Source: Vibrio genomosp. F10 str. ZF-129 (GTDB lineage: Bacteria > Pseudomonadota > Gammaproteobacteria > Enterobacterales > Vibrionaceae). Taken from it: a DNA stretch of 64,000 nt. Made by a program: the position numbers and the translations under genes. The stretch is taken from positions 1 to 64,000 of the forward strand of contig NZ_AJYQ02000018.1 in NCBI RefSeq assembly GCF_000287055.2, read 5' to 3'. Below are positions 37,664 to 46,225 of this stretch, one piece after another; the stretch's first letter is position 1, and every line of letters begins with the position of its first letter. The notes under the pieces are model-generated. The model searched no databases. It was not told the origin of the DNA and worked only from the letters and a program-made list of their open reading frames with translations.

Positions 37664-38761
37664 ATGAGTAAACTATTCCAGAGAACAAACTTAAAAGATC
37701 TAGGGTTAAAAAATCGCGTTGTCATGGCCCCCATGACTCGCGCTCGCACAAGTCAACCGGGCAATATACCCAATGAAATGATGGCGACTTATTATCAACA
37801 ACGCGCTAGCGCGGGTCTTATTATCTCAGAGGCGACTCAGATTTCTGATGACTCACAAGGGTACTCATTCACGCCCGGTGTTTATACCAATGAACAGGTG
37901 AAAGGTTGGCAAGCCGTAACGAAAGCAGCAAAAGATCAAGGTGCAGCAATATTCTGCCAGTTATGGCACGTAGGCCGAGTTTCTCACCCAATCTTTCAGA
38001 AGGGACAACGACCGGTCGCGCCTTCTGCTCTAGCGCCTGTTGAAACGAAGGTTTGGATTGCTGATGAGCAAGGAAACGGCCGCATGGTCGATTGCGTGCA
38101 ACCCCGCGAGATGACTCAGGTTGATATCGACCGAGTTGTTCAAGACTTTGCTTACTCAGCCAAACGAGCTATCGACGCAGGTTTTGATGGCGTAGAGATC
38201 CATGGCGGCAATGGCTATCTTATCGATCAATTCCTTCGTACCAACTCAAACCAGCGCATGGATAGTTATGGTGGCACCCGAAGTAACCGTATCCATTTTC
38301 TTCTTCAAGTGGTTGATGCCGTGATCGAAGCCATTGGGGCAGATAAAGTGGGGGTTCGCCTTGCCCCTTTCATCACATTTAAAGACATGAATTGCCCTGA
38401 TATTGTTCCAACAATCCTTGAAGCATCAAAAGAACTGCAAACTCGTGATATTGCTTACATGCACTTATCAGAAGCCGATTGGGATGATGCACCAATGATA
38501 CCTGAACGCTTTCGAATCGAACTGCGAGAGATCTTTACGAACACAATCATTGTCGCGGGCAGTTACAACCAAGAACGCGCTGAAGAAGTGCTAAACAAAG
38601 GCTACGCTGACCTCGTTGCCTTCGGACGTCCATTCGTATCGAACCCTGATTTGGTGTCGCGTTTGGAGCATGGCCATGAACTCGCAGATCTCGATAATAC
38701 GACTCTATTTGGTGGAAATGCGCATGGTTATATTGACTACCCAGCATTCAACGAGATTTAA
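37664..38761 (+). CDS. nemA: Alkene reductase (Old Yellow Enzyme family)
   Basis: 365-residue FMN-dependent TIM-barrel ene-reductase of the NemA/OYE type. It reduces activated C=C bonds, N-ethylmaleimide or nitro-esters with NADPH. Seen: KNRVVMAPMTRART, the substrate-anion motif HGGNGYLIDQF (HxxN), and FGRPFVSNPDLV near the FMN phosphate. Start ATG 37664. Divergent LysR gene upstream. The gene symbol is by family resemblance; other OYE paralogues exist in vibrios. Confidence 0.9.
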   Translation: MSKLFQRTNLKDLGLKNRVVMAPMTRARTSQPGNIPNEMMATYYQQRASAGLIISEATQISDDSQGYSFTPGVYTNEQVKGWQAVTKAAKDQGAAIFCQLWHVGRVSHPIFQKGQRPVAPSALAPVETKVWIADEQGNGRMVDCVQPREMTQVDIDRVVQDFAYSAKRAIDAGFDGVEIHGGNGYLIDQFLRTNSNQRMDSYGGTRSNRIHFLLQVVDAVIEAIGADKVGVRLAPFITFKDMNCPDIVPTILEASKELQTRDIAYMHLSEADWDDAPMIPERFRIELREIFTNTIIVAGSYNQERAEEVLNKGYADLVAFGRPFVSNPDLVSRLEHGHELADLDNTTLFGGNAHGYIDYPAFNEI

Positions 38762-38778
38762 TTCACGATTGGAGAGAA

Positions 38779-39063
38779 AGCAAGAAACACATAAATGTGA
38801 TCGCTATAGCAATAATTGCCTGCTTCCCCATGGCTTCTCAAGCACGGGATGTACAGACTTACGTTGGCGTTAATTACGAGCGGGGTCATCTTAACGTCGG
38901 AGGCCATCAAGCGAATGTTGGTGGCCTTAAATTCCTGTCTGCAAGTGAACTAGGATGGGGAAATATTAAAGGTACGGCGTCAACGCTCACAGGAGATGGT
39001 GCTGATTACGATCATTATAGTCTTGGTGTCGAAAAGCCTATCGTCGAGTCGGCTCAATGCTGA
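38779..39063 (+). pseudogene. Truncated outer-membrane beta-barrel protein remnant
   Basis: The frame from 38797 (GTG) reads IAIAIIACFPMASQA, a good signal peptide with cleavage before RDVQTYV, then strands with GVNYERGHLNVGG and GADYDHYSLGVEKP typical of a small outer-membrane beta-barrel, stopping after about 88 residues. Upstream in frame, SKKHIN codes for the basic end of a signal peptide but no ATG is present. GGAGAG at 38771 lies where the original start's binding site should be. Both the start codon and most of the barrel are missing, so this is a relic. Little more can be said. Confidence 0.65.
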
Positions 39064-39097
39064 CCCGAAGATAAACAGAAGCGTAAATCGAAAAGCA

Positions 39098-40018
39098 TTA
39101 AAGTTGAGCAATTCCGTAGTCAAGCGCACCAATGATCGCCGCGACTTGTGCGTGATTACACTCCTCGTCGGTCACTTTTTCACTGTCAGGGTACACTTCT
39201 GTGGTTGTGCCAAATTGACAATGACTCAGTCCACCGCAAAGAGACAGTGCTTTCAATGGGTAGTTAATTACGCCGTGTTGAACAACATCTGATCCAATAA
39301 TCTGATTGTTTTCATCTGGCGGAGCGATATGAGTCACCTGCTTAACCGACTGAATCACCGCACGCTGAAATTCTTCCGCTGGGTTTTCTGTATCACCAAC
39401 GGTATAGAATCCATCAGGAATAGAACCTTCGATATATGGCTGACCATCACGAGCGGCGAGGGCTGGGCGAAATTCGGTCTCATCGCTGTCGGTGGTTTCG
39501 TGAAGATCGACATGGATGTAAAGTTCACGGTTTAACCCTTTCACCATTGCCATGAGGTTAGCGGACTCTTCAGAGGGTGAGTTTTCATAAAAAGAACGGT
39601 TAGGATCGACCGCATTGGGATTCCAGCGATTTATCGTTTCATAACCCCAAGGGCTGACACAGGGAGCGACAACAATATTGAAATACTGGCTGTAAAAATC
39701 GGCTTGAGTTTCAACAAATTTCAACGCCCCATGAACACCACTGGTTTCGTAACCATGAACGCCTCCCGTGATCAGCACGGTGGGTTTGTTCTCATCCCAT
39801 TGGCGAGTTTTGATGCAAAAGAGTGGGTATCGTTCTGGGTCATACGACAATGCGCCGTACTGTTCGACATCAAACTGCTTAGCTAGGGCCTGAATCTTAG
39901 GGAGCACATCTTGGCTGTATTCGCGTTTTATGCTGGTTTGATCTCGCCATTCTGTGTGTTCTTTGTCGCCCCATGGCTGGCCGGGAGTGCCGATGTGATA
40001 TGTGGATGAGCGGGTCAT
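39098..40018 (-). CDS. M14-family zinc metallopeptidase / desuccinylase-like
   Basis: 306-residue zinc carboxypeptidase-like enzyme. The metal motif is GGVHGYETSG (HxxE), the third ligand lies in HVDLHET, and the catalytic glutamate is in TTTEVYP near the C terminus. It resembles the M14 subgroup that includes succinylglutamate desuccinylase/aspartoacylase. No signal peptide, so cytoplasmic; substrate unknown. Start ATG 40018. Ends 35 bp from the pseudogene on the opposite strand. Confidence 0.85.
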   Translation of the reverse strand: MTRSSTYHIGTPGQPWGDKEHTEWRDQTSIKREYSQDVLPKIQALAKQFDVEQYGALSYDPERYPLFCIKTRQWDENKPTVLITGGVHGYETSGVHGALKFVETQADFYSQYFNIVVAPCVSPWGYETINRWNPNAVDPNRSFYENSPSEESANLMAMVKGLNRELYIHVDLHETTDSDETEFRPALAARDGQPYIEGSIPDGFYTVGDTENPAEEFQRAVIQSVKQVTHIAPPDENNQIIGSDVVQHGVINYPLKALSLCGGLSHCQFGTTTEVYPDSEKVTDEECNHAQVAAIIGALDYGIAQL

Positions 40019-40193
40019 GACTTTACCTATTATTATTGATTTTGAATGAGCTTATGATGACTAGGAAATGAGAGCAATCATTATTGACTAACAGTATGAA
40101 TACGAAGCAATAGATAAGTGTTTTAACTGAACGTTAATGTCCGTTTATTCGCATTTTTATCAGCCGTCTTTATTTTTCTAACCTATCTACAAC

Positions 40194-40829
40194 TTATAAC
40201 TGTGCATTTTTAATAACGTCGGTTAAAGTTGCTTCGGTTTGCGCGCCCACCAAAATTTGTTTTTGATTGATGATGAAGGTCGGAACGGCGTTGATACCGG
40301 CCTCAAACCATTGTTGCTCTGTGACGGCAACGGCTTGTTTCCAGCTATCGTCATTGATCACCTGCTGGGCAACATCGGCATTGAGCCCAACTGACCGAGC
40401 AATGTTACATAACGTCTCTGCGCAGTTAATATCAAGCTGCTGAGTAAAGTACGCGTTAAATAGTGCCATTTTAAGGCTGTATTGCAGGCCAAACTGTGCC
40501 GACCACATTAACAGTTGGTGGGCCTTGCGAGTGTTATAGATTTTCATGTCCTGAGAAAAGTTGAAGGTAAAGTTGAGCTCTAGACCCAATTGATAAATCG
40601 ACTGACGAGCACTTTCACTCGCATCACTCGTGATCGCGTATTTTTCAAAGGTATATTGGTATAAGTCCATGCCTTCTGATGGCATTGCTGGGTTTAGCTC
40701 AAACGGATGCCAATGAATTTCCAGATGGTCACTTAATGCGAGACGGTCAAGCACGCGCTCTAGCCTTAGGTAGCCGATGACACACCAAGGACAAACAACA
40801 TCTGAAACAATGTCGACACGCAATGCCAT
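40194..40829 (-). CDS. FrnE-like DsbA-family oxidoreductase
   Basis: 211-residue cytoplasmic thioredoxin-fold protein. Active site VVCPWCVIGY (CPWC) at the N terminus, a helical insertion in the middle and GINAVPTFIINQK with the cis-proline (Val-Pro-Thr) near residue 180. This is the FrnE/2-hydroxychromene-2-carboxylate isomerase-like family, implicated in disulfide chemistry during oxidative stress. ATG 40829 with AAGGAG about 6 nt upstream, inside a three-unit repeat that presents several such sites. Confidence 0.9.
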   Translation of the reverse strand: MALRVDIVSDVVCPWCVIGYLRLERVLDRLALSDHLEIHWHPFELNPAMPSEGMDLYQYTFEKYAITSDASESARQSIYQLGLELNFTFNFSQDMKIYNTRKAHQLLMWSAQFGLQYSLKMALFNAYFTQQLDINCAETLCNIARSVGLNADVAQQVINDDSWKQAVAVTEQQWFEAGINAVPTFIINQKQILVGAQTEATLTDVIKNAQL

Positions 40830-40832
40830 TAC

Positions 40833-40868
40833 ACTCTCCTTTTCATTCTCCTTTCAACTCTCCCATAG
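40833..40868 (-). repeat. 12-bp tandem repeat carrying ribosome-binding sites
   Basis: ACTCTCCTTTTC (40833-40844), ATTCTCCTTTCA (40845-40856), ACTCTCCCATAG (40857-40868). On the minus strand each unit presents a GGAGA core; the nearest is the functional ribosome-binding site of the frnE-like gene. Confidence 0.7.
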
Positions 40869-41006
40869 AGTATAGAGGTGACGGCTCCATTTGTTTTATT
40901 AAAAAGTGCCCTGAATGCCCAAAATTGATGGTGTTATTAGAACTGAGTAATCCTCACGTTGTATTAAAACCGCGGTCAAATGGTGGTTGAGACGACAGAA
41001 AAATGG

Positions 41007-41078
41007 CCTACGCCCCTTTGCTGATAAATGGGGATGAGGAAAAAGGGGGACGGTATTCAACAGAAACGCCTTTATAAT
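41007..41078 (+). promoter_or_regulatory. Putative MalT-dependent promoter
   Basis: GGGGATGAGG (41030-41039) equals the E. coli MalT box GGGGA(T/G)GAGG. A weaker direct box GGGGACGG lies at 41046-41053, and an inverted GGGGCGTAGG (8 of 10) at 41007-41016. TATAAT at 41073-41078 predicts a start near 41085, placing the weak box around -36 where the proximal MalT site usually sits. No -35 element, as expected for an activated promoter. Confidence 0.65.
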
Positions 41079-41124
41079 GGGCTTATTGCACGCTTACACT
41101 CATCATTTAAGGAATTGAATACGT

Positions 41125-42486
41125 ATGGAAAACGTGAACTATGCGAACGTTATTTTACACGCATTTGATTGGCCATATGCTCTAGTAAAAGAGCGCTCTG
41201 AAGCCATCGCCAAGGCCGGTTATAAGTCGGTATTGATCTCACCGCCGATGAAATCACTAAAGCAACCTAATGGCACAAAATGGTGGCAGAGATACCAACC
41301 TCAAGACTACCGAGTTATCGACAATCAGCTTGGAAATACTCACGATTTCATCGACATGCTTGAAAGCTTAGCCAAGTACGATATCTACGTGTACGTCGAT
41401 GTGGTGTTTAATCATATGGCAAATGAATCGTCTATCCGTAACGATTTACAATACCCAAGCAAAAAAGACTTAAAGCACTATCAAGACAACGCAGAACACT
41501 ATCAATCTCTTCGTTTATTTGGTGACTTATCTGAACCACTGTTTACACAAGATGATTTTATCGAAGCATTTGGAATAGAAGATTGGTTCGATAAATGGCA
41601 AGTACAAAATGGCCGTATCACCGGAGGCCCATCGGATCCTGGGCTACCTACGTTAAGAGACAGTGAGCGTGTGATTGAGCTACAACGACAGTATTTGCAA
41701 GCGTTAAAAGACCTAGGGGTAAAAGGGTTTCGGATTGATGCGGCGAAACATATTACGCTAAAACAGCTTCAAAAGGTTTGGAGCGAAGATATGACGCAAG
41801 ATGTGCATATCTTCGGTGAAATTATCACCGATGGCGGCGCGACGCGTGAAGAGTATGAACTGTTCCTAGAGCCATATTTAAAGGAAACACGCCTTGGTGC
41901 GTATGACTTTCCACTGTTTCAGACGGTATTTGATGCACTACAACCAAACGGAAGCTTAAAATCGTTGGTGGATCCTTATTGTTTTGGGCAAGCATTATCC
42001 AAGCGTCGAGCGATCACCTTTGCTATCACTCACGACATCCCCAACAACGACGTGTTTGAAAACTTAGTCATGAGTGAAGACAACGAATGGCTCGCTTACA
42101 CTTACATCTTAGGGCGTGATGGTGGTGCACCGCTTATCTACAGTGATCTGGATACGAGCCAATTTAAAGACAGCAATGGTGCTCCGCGTTGGCAAGATAT
42201 TTGGAACGACCTGCGGATTATCAAACGTATTGACTTTTATAATCGCATGCATGGTCAGCCAATGAAAAAAATCGAAGCCAGTGAAGATGTATTGATCTTT
42301 GGCCGTGGTGAAGAGGGCGTTGTGGTTCTTAACAAGTCGAAGCGAGCAAGTACAGTAGAGATTTCAGTCGATGGCACATGGTGTGATTGGCTTACGGGGC
42401 AAGTTAGCGAGGCGAAAAATAATCGTCTAACACTGATGATAAATCCTTGCAGCAGTATGATGCTCGTTAAGCACTTTTCTGAGTGA
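41125..42486 (+). CDS. Alpha-amylase family glycoside hydrolase (GH13), cytoplasmic
   Basis: 453-residue GH13 enzyme acting on alpha-1,4-glucans. The four conserved regions are present: DVVFNH (Asp92), GFRIDAAKH (nucleophile Asp205), FGEII (acid/base Glu232) and THDIPNND (Asp304). A short beta C-domain ends the protein. No signal peptide, unlike secreted amylases, so it probably trims maltodextrins inside the cell. Start ATG 41125 after AAGGAATT. The putative MalT boxes 70-115 bp upstream fit a maltose-regulon role. The stop lies in a tandem array. Confidence 0.92.
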   Translation: MENVNYANVILHAFDWPYALVKERSEAIAKAGYKSVLISPPMKSLKQPNGTKWWQRYQPQDYRVIDNQLGNTHDFIDMLESLAKYDIYVYVDVVFNHMANESSIRNDLQYPSKKDLKHYQDNAEHYQSLRLFGDLSEPLFTQDDFIEAFGIEDWFDKWQVQNGRITGGPSDPGLPTLRDSERVIELQRQYLQALKDLGVKGFRIDAAKHITLKQLQKVWSEDMTQDVHIFGEIITDGGATREEYELFLEPYLKETRLGAYDFPLFQTVFDALQPNGSLKSLVDPYCFGQALSKRRAITFAITHDIPNNDVFENLVMSEDNEWLAYTYILGRDGGAPLIYSDLDTSQFKDSNGAPRWQDIWNDLRIIKRIDFYNRMHGQPMKKIEASEDVLIFGRGEEGVVVLNKSKRASTVEISVDGTWCDWLTGQVSEAKNNRLTLMINPCSSMMLVKHFSE

Positions 42487-42543
42487 GTTCCTTATGAGTG
42501 AGATCTCTTTTGTGTGAGTTCACTTCTGAGTAAGTGCTATTCT
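42481..42543. repeat. 15-16 bp degenerate tandem array, 4 units, at a stop codon
   Basis: GAGTGAGTTCCTTAT (42481-42495), GAGTGAGATCTCTTTT, GTGTGAGTTCACTTCT and GAGTAAGTGCTATTCT (42528-42543). The first unit includes the amylase stop (TGA 42484-42486). No other feature lies in the short convergent gap. Confidence 0.8.
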
Positions 42544-42567
42544 GTGCCACCTCGGTCTAAGAACGCG

Positions 42568-43182
42568 TTACAGTGGTTGGCCCAAAATGAGAGCCGCCAC
42601 TTGATCGCATTCATTCTCACTTCCAGCGAAAAGCTGTTCTACAATGAGTGCCTTTTTTTGCCCTGACATGGATCGTTTTTTCGCTTCTCTAACGAGCAGT
42701 GCTATTTGAATTTGTGCATCTAACGTTGTTGATTCCAGTGGTTGCCATGAGGAAATAAGACGGCTAAATCCATCGAGTTTTAATGCAGGTGCTAGGTTGA
42801 CTGCTTCAAACTTAACCAGTGTTAATAGTGCTACTTGATAGGCATCTTCTGGTGAACGTTCATCTTGTGCAAGCTGATCTAATAGCGAAGCGAGCAACGT
42901 ATCGGGTGTGATTTGCCCGGATTTCTTTGGGAATTTAAGATCCAAACGAGAAGAAAAATCGATAGATTGAACACGGCTGTATGGAAAAAAAGTGAGGCTA
43001 TTTAAGCAATCGAGTGGGATCCAAATGGATTCTCCCGGCTTTACCGCGTATTCATTTTTTCCCAAACGGACCAGCATCATGCCTTCGAGCACACGAATTA
43101 GGCGATGCTTGATTACCTGTCTACGAGGGGTCGTGGTTAAGAAATCGTATTGGGCAATGTGATGTTGAACCGCGTAATGCAT
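42568..43182 (-). CDS. Cupin (AraC-type ligand-binding) protein lacking a DNA-binding domain
   Basis: 204 residues. The first 75 residues are an AraC-type cupin sensor (VLEGMMLVRLGKNEYAVKPGESIWIPLDCLN). The rest is helical but I do not see the double helix-turn-helix of AraC: the C-terminal part with IALLVREAKKRSMSGQKKALIVEQLF lacks the usual GFxxxxxFxRxFK signature. It may be a divergent regulator or a sensor that works by protein contact. Start ATG 43182, with GAGG 8 nt upstream. Convergent with the amylase gene. Confidence 0.65.
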   Translation of the reverse strand: MHYAVQHHIAQYDFLTTTPRRQVIKHRLIRVLEGMMLVRLGKNEYAVKPGESIWIPLDCLNSLTFFPYSRVQSIDFSSRLDLKFPKKSGQITPDTLLASLLDQLAQDERSPEDAYQVALLTLVKFEAVNLAPALKLDGFSRLISSWQPLESTTLDAQIQIALLVREAKKRSMSGQKKALIVEQLFAGSENECDQVAALILGQPL

Positions 43183-43360
43183 GGGTTAGGCCTCAGTGTT
43201 TGGGGCGACAAGATTACCTTTTCTAGAAAAAAATGCCAATAGAACGCAAGCCTAATCACAAATATCTGGTCAGACCTTCTTGGTTCTGAGAACTCTATTG
43301 CTGATTACCAACGTAACTATGAGTAGAATAGGCGAGCTTTTTTTTATTACGTAGTAACTA

Positions 43361-44464
43361 ATGACTTCAAATACTGATCCTTACCTAGATATTCGTCCTT
43401 ACAATGACGAAGAAATCCCCGCAGCACTTGATCGTTTAATTCATGATGAAGAATTCATCAGTGCGATCCTTCAGCATCGTTTTTCCAATCATGCGCCTTG
43501 GTTTATGGCGGTTATGAGCCCATTTGTTAAAGTGTATTTGAAATTTAAATGGAAAAAATTGAACAGCATTGAAGCCATTCAGAATGAAGTGAAGAAGTAC
43601 CTGGTCAATACACTCAAGACGACAACAAAGGGTGTCACATTCAGCGGTTTGGATAAACTCGATAAACAGACGTCTTATTTGTTCGTATCGAACCACCGAG
43701 ATATCGCGATGGATCCGGCGTTAGTCAACTATGGTCTCAATGAAAGTGGTCATAAAACAGTAAGAATTGCGATAGGTGATAACTTATTGAAAAAGCCGTG
43801 TGCAACGGAATTAATGCGTCTCAATAAGAGCTTTATCGTCAAGCGTTCTGCAAAAGGCCCACGTGAAATGATGAAGATGCTTGGCACTCTTTCGGGGTAC
43901 ATTAAGCATTCTCTGGATTCGGGTAATTCGATTTGGATTGCACAGAAAGAAGGCCGAGCAAAAGACGGCAACGATTTCACCGATCCAGCGATTCTAAAAA
44001 TGTTCCATGTTGAAGGTAGGAAGCAAAAAATCAGTTTTGGCGACTACGCTAAATCACTCCGAATCGTGCCAGTTTCGATCTCTTACGAGAACGATCCATG
44101 TGACATTGCTAAAGCCCGTGAACTTTACGCGAAAGCGACTCATGGTGAGTATGAGAAAGGCGAGTTTGAAGATATTGAAAGTATCATTCAAGGCATTGTG
44201 GGTGACAAAGGGAAGGTTCATGTCGCTTTTGGTGATGTCATCACTCAATCATACGAAACACCCGATGAACTTGCCGCAGAGTTAGATCGTCAAATTCACG
44301 AGAATTACAAACTGTTTCCAATTAATTCATTAGCTGCAGACATGGATGCCGATGTCGGGCCGGAAACGCGCAAAATCTTGCAGGAAAAGCTCGAACAATT
44401 GCCTCTCGATGCGCATAAGTACTTGCTTAATAGTTACGCAAACCCCGTGCATAACCAGAGCTAA
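43361..44464 (+). CDS. PlsC-like acyltransferase
   Basis: 367-residue glycerolipid acyltransferase-like protein. Motif I is VSNHRDIAMDP, with five rather than four residues between His and the last Asp (NHRDIxxD variant). Motif III is QKEGRAKDGND, and SFIVKRSAKGPREMMK provides motif II. It should transfer an acyl chain to a glycerol-phosphate or related lipid at the inner-membrane surface. N-terminal hydrophobic/amphipathic stretch near residues 40-60. Start ATG 43361. Monocistronic with a strong terminator. Confidence 0.85.
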   Translation: MTSNTDPYLDIRPYNDEEIPAALDRLIHDEEFISAILQHRFSNHAPWFMAVMSPFVKVYLKFKWKKLNSIEAIQNEVKKYLVNTLKTTTKGVTFSGLDKLDKQTSYLFVSNHRDIAMDPALVNYGLNESGHKTVRIAIGDNLLKKPCATELMRLNKSFIVKRSAKGPREMMKMLGTLSGYIKHSLDSGNSIWIAQKEGRAKDGNDFTDPAILKMFHVEGRKQKISFGDYAKSLRIVPVSISYENDPCDIAKARELYAKATHGEYEKGEFEDIESIIQGIVGDKGKVHVAFGDVITQSYETPDELAAELDRQIHENYKLFPINSLAADMDADVGPETRKILQEKLEQLPLDAHKYLLNSYANPVHNQS

Positions 44465-44486
44465 ATTGAAACTGAACCTCAATTTA

Positions 44487-44514
44487 AAAGAGATGCCATC
44501 GCGCATCTCTTTTT
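44487..44514 (+). terminator. Rho-independent terminator
   Basis: AAAGAGATGC (44487-44496) / GCATCTCTTT (44503-44512), 6-nt loop, T run. Ends the acyltransferase transcript. Confidence 0.92.
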
Positions 44515-44624
44515 GTATCAGTTGGTTTGTCCGATGTTGCAACAGCAGCGATAAGGACAGCATGAAACTGTCTATTCTTTACCCTAAAAAACACCAGACT
44601 ATAACCCTCATCTCGTATTACTTG

Positions 44625-44692
44625 ATGGTTAGGGTTTAACGAATATTAGGGTTGAATGATTATTGGGGTTGAATGAGCAGCTGGTTTTAACG
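44625..44692. repeat. 17-bp degenerate tandem array, 4 units, overlapping a stop codon
   Basis: ATGGTTAGGGTTTAACG (44625-44641), AATATTAGGGTTGAATG, ATTATTGGGGTTGAATG and AGCAGCTGGTTTTAACG (44676-44692). The last unit holds the TAA stop (44687-44689, minus strand) of the repeat-protein gene. Confidence 0.85.
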
Positions 44693-45286
44693 AGCCACTG
44701 CGCCACCAAGCGTAAGATTAGAAGGCCATTGAGTGATGGTATTGCCCCCAAGGTAGATATTGCCATTCACCGTCATCGTATCTGGAAATGTAGTGATAGC
44801 GGATCCGCCAATAAACAAACTGCCTTCAACAACAATCCCTTCAGGTAACTGCTCTAATGGGGTTCTTATCACGCTTAAATCCCCTTTAACCCTCATCCTA
44901 GGCGGCAAGGTCGCGACAAGGGTATCGGTTAGGTTGATGTAGCCGCCCACTTTCACGCCACCGGGCCAGCGAGTGAGCTTTGAGCCAAGCAAGTTCGCAT
45001 AACCTCTAATTGCCGTTCCTTTCTGAATACGGCTTAACTCGCAGTTGGTGGCTTCAAGGCTCCCATTTATCTCTAAACCATTTGGCAGCTTTTTGATTGA
45101 TGTTTTGGAAATGTTCAGGTTCCCTTTCACTACAAGGCCATCAGGGAGTGAAGTATAGGGTTTATTGCGCAGATCGAGATTGCCGTAGTTATCTAAGTGA
45201 TTAAGAATTTGGTAATGATCAAGTGGCTCACCAGAGGTGATAGGAGACAAAAACAACAGCAGTACGAAAAGGAAAACAGCTTTCAT
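44687..45286 (-). CDS. Secreted protein with 20-residue leucine-rich-type repeats
   Basis: 199 residues: a Sec signal peptide (cleavage near residue 19, after ITSG) then about seven repeats of exactly 20 residues from residue 46. Each reads like LPDGLVVKGNLNISKTSIK: a Leu/Trp/Phe-Pro turn, a Gly before a beta strand, and a polar end. The period matches bacterial LPX-type leucine-rich repeats, so a curved or beta solenoid is predicted. Function unknown; probably periplasmic or surface binding. Start ATG 45286. Single gene, its stop lies in a DNA tandem array of a different (17-bp) period. Confidence 0.75.
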   Translation of the reverse strand: MKAVFLFVLLLFLSPITSGEPLDHYQILNHLDNYGNLDLRNKPYTSLPDGLVVKGNLNISKTSIKKLPNGLEINGSLEATNCELSRIQKGTAIRGYANLLGSKLTRWPGGVKVGGYINLTDTLVATLPPRMRVKGDLSVIRTPLEQLPEGIVVEGSLFIGGSAITTFPDTMTVNGNIYLGGNTITQWPSNLTLGGAVAR

Positions 45287-45451
45287 GCAGAAGGGCCAAG
45301 CGTAACGGATTCAATGGTCAGTATCGTTAGGATGGCTCAACGATTCAATGGTGAGTCCAAAAAACTGTGATATTTACTCGGACAAGTGGGTAAGAAAGCT
45401 TAAGACCAGAGTAGGGGAAATCAACATGGAATGAATAGAACAAGATTAGAA

Positions 45452-45478
45452 AGCCACCCTCTAAGTAGTAAGGTGGCT
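45452..45478 (-). terminator. Terminator of the DUF406 gene
   Basis: AGCCACC (45452-45458) and GGTGGCT (45472-45478). On the minus strand the stem is followed by TTTCTAATC, 17 bp past the DUF406 stop. Confidence 0.75.
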
Positions 45479-45494
45479 CTCATTTAGTCAGGTG

Positions 45495-45794
45495 TTAGCG
45501 TCGAAGAGAGCGAGTCTTCAATTCAAAAATCAGCTTTTCTGCACTGACTTCAAATTGAAAGCGCACAACGGCTTCTTTTGATTCGTCAGTAATATCTGAT
45601 ATTTCATATTCAACCTTTGCACACACTTCTTTTGCGAGCACGAGGTATTTGTCTAGCTCGACTTTAAGTTGAGAGGGATCGTTGGAATAGATAGTGACTT
45701 CGGAAACATCATCTCCTTCCTTAATGATGAAACCAATCTCACCCGCACTGCCGCAAGCTTCACATACTTCATTATTGAATTTATCAATGCTCAT
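45495..45794 (-). CDS. DUF406 (YfcZ/YiiS) family protein
   Basis: 99-residue small cytoplasmic protein with CEACGSAGEIGFII near the N terminus (conserved Cys pair of the YfcZ/YiiS family) and a KVEYEISDITDE-type core. Function unknown in E. coli as well. ATG 45794 has AGGAG 8-9 nt upstream; the GTG at 45797 is less well placed. Monocistronic. Confidence 0.9.
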   Translation of the reverse strand: MSIDKFNNEVCEACGSAGEIGFIIKEGDDVSEVTIYSNDPSQLKVELDKYLVLAKEVCAKVEYEISDITDESKEAVVRFQFEVSAEKLIFELKTRSLRR

Positions 45795-46225
45795 CACATA
45801 TTCTCCTAAATAAACTCACGACATACTACCTATCAATTTGATCTCTATCCACAAAAAAAGAATGGACTTTAGCAATTAAGAAACCGAATGCTATACTGTT
45901 TTATGACGCGTATAATCTTAAAATAGAGAACAATGGCCCCAAAAAGTGTGAACCCGGTCGAATAAATACGTAAGCTAACAGCAAAAATACACAAGAACCT
46001 TTAACCCTGAGTTGTCTATTGCTTGGATATGTAACATCATTCCGGTCAATGAGTTGTTGGCAATGCATATCAATACTATTTGATCGTTTCTATACCTAAC
46101 GTTAACGTTGGTTTGATTCTGATGAGCCATTTGGGCGATGCGACCTGCAACGATCCGATATTTATAGCTGAACCTACTTAAGCTCAAGGCTGAGTTAAGT
46201 AGTTAACAGAGAGAAGATTCTAACC
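45795..46225. other. 431-bp divergent region upstream of luxT
   Basis: No supported gene. TATACT near 45892 and TATAAT-like GTATAATC near 45910 suggest promoter elements. An 8-bp CTAACGTTAACGTTGG patch at about 46097-46112 is partly palindromic. The 70-residue minus-strand frame at 45975-46187 has no ribosome-binding site and is not called. Confidence 0.35.

Noticed and set aside
45975..46187. 70-residue minus-strand frame upstream of luxT
   Set aside because: No ribosome-binding site and no recognisable protein features.
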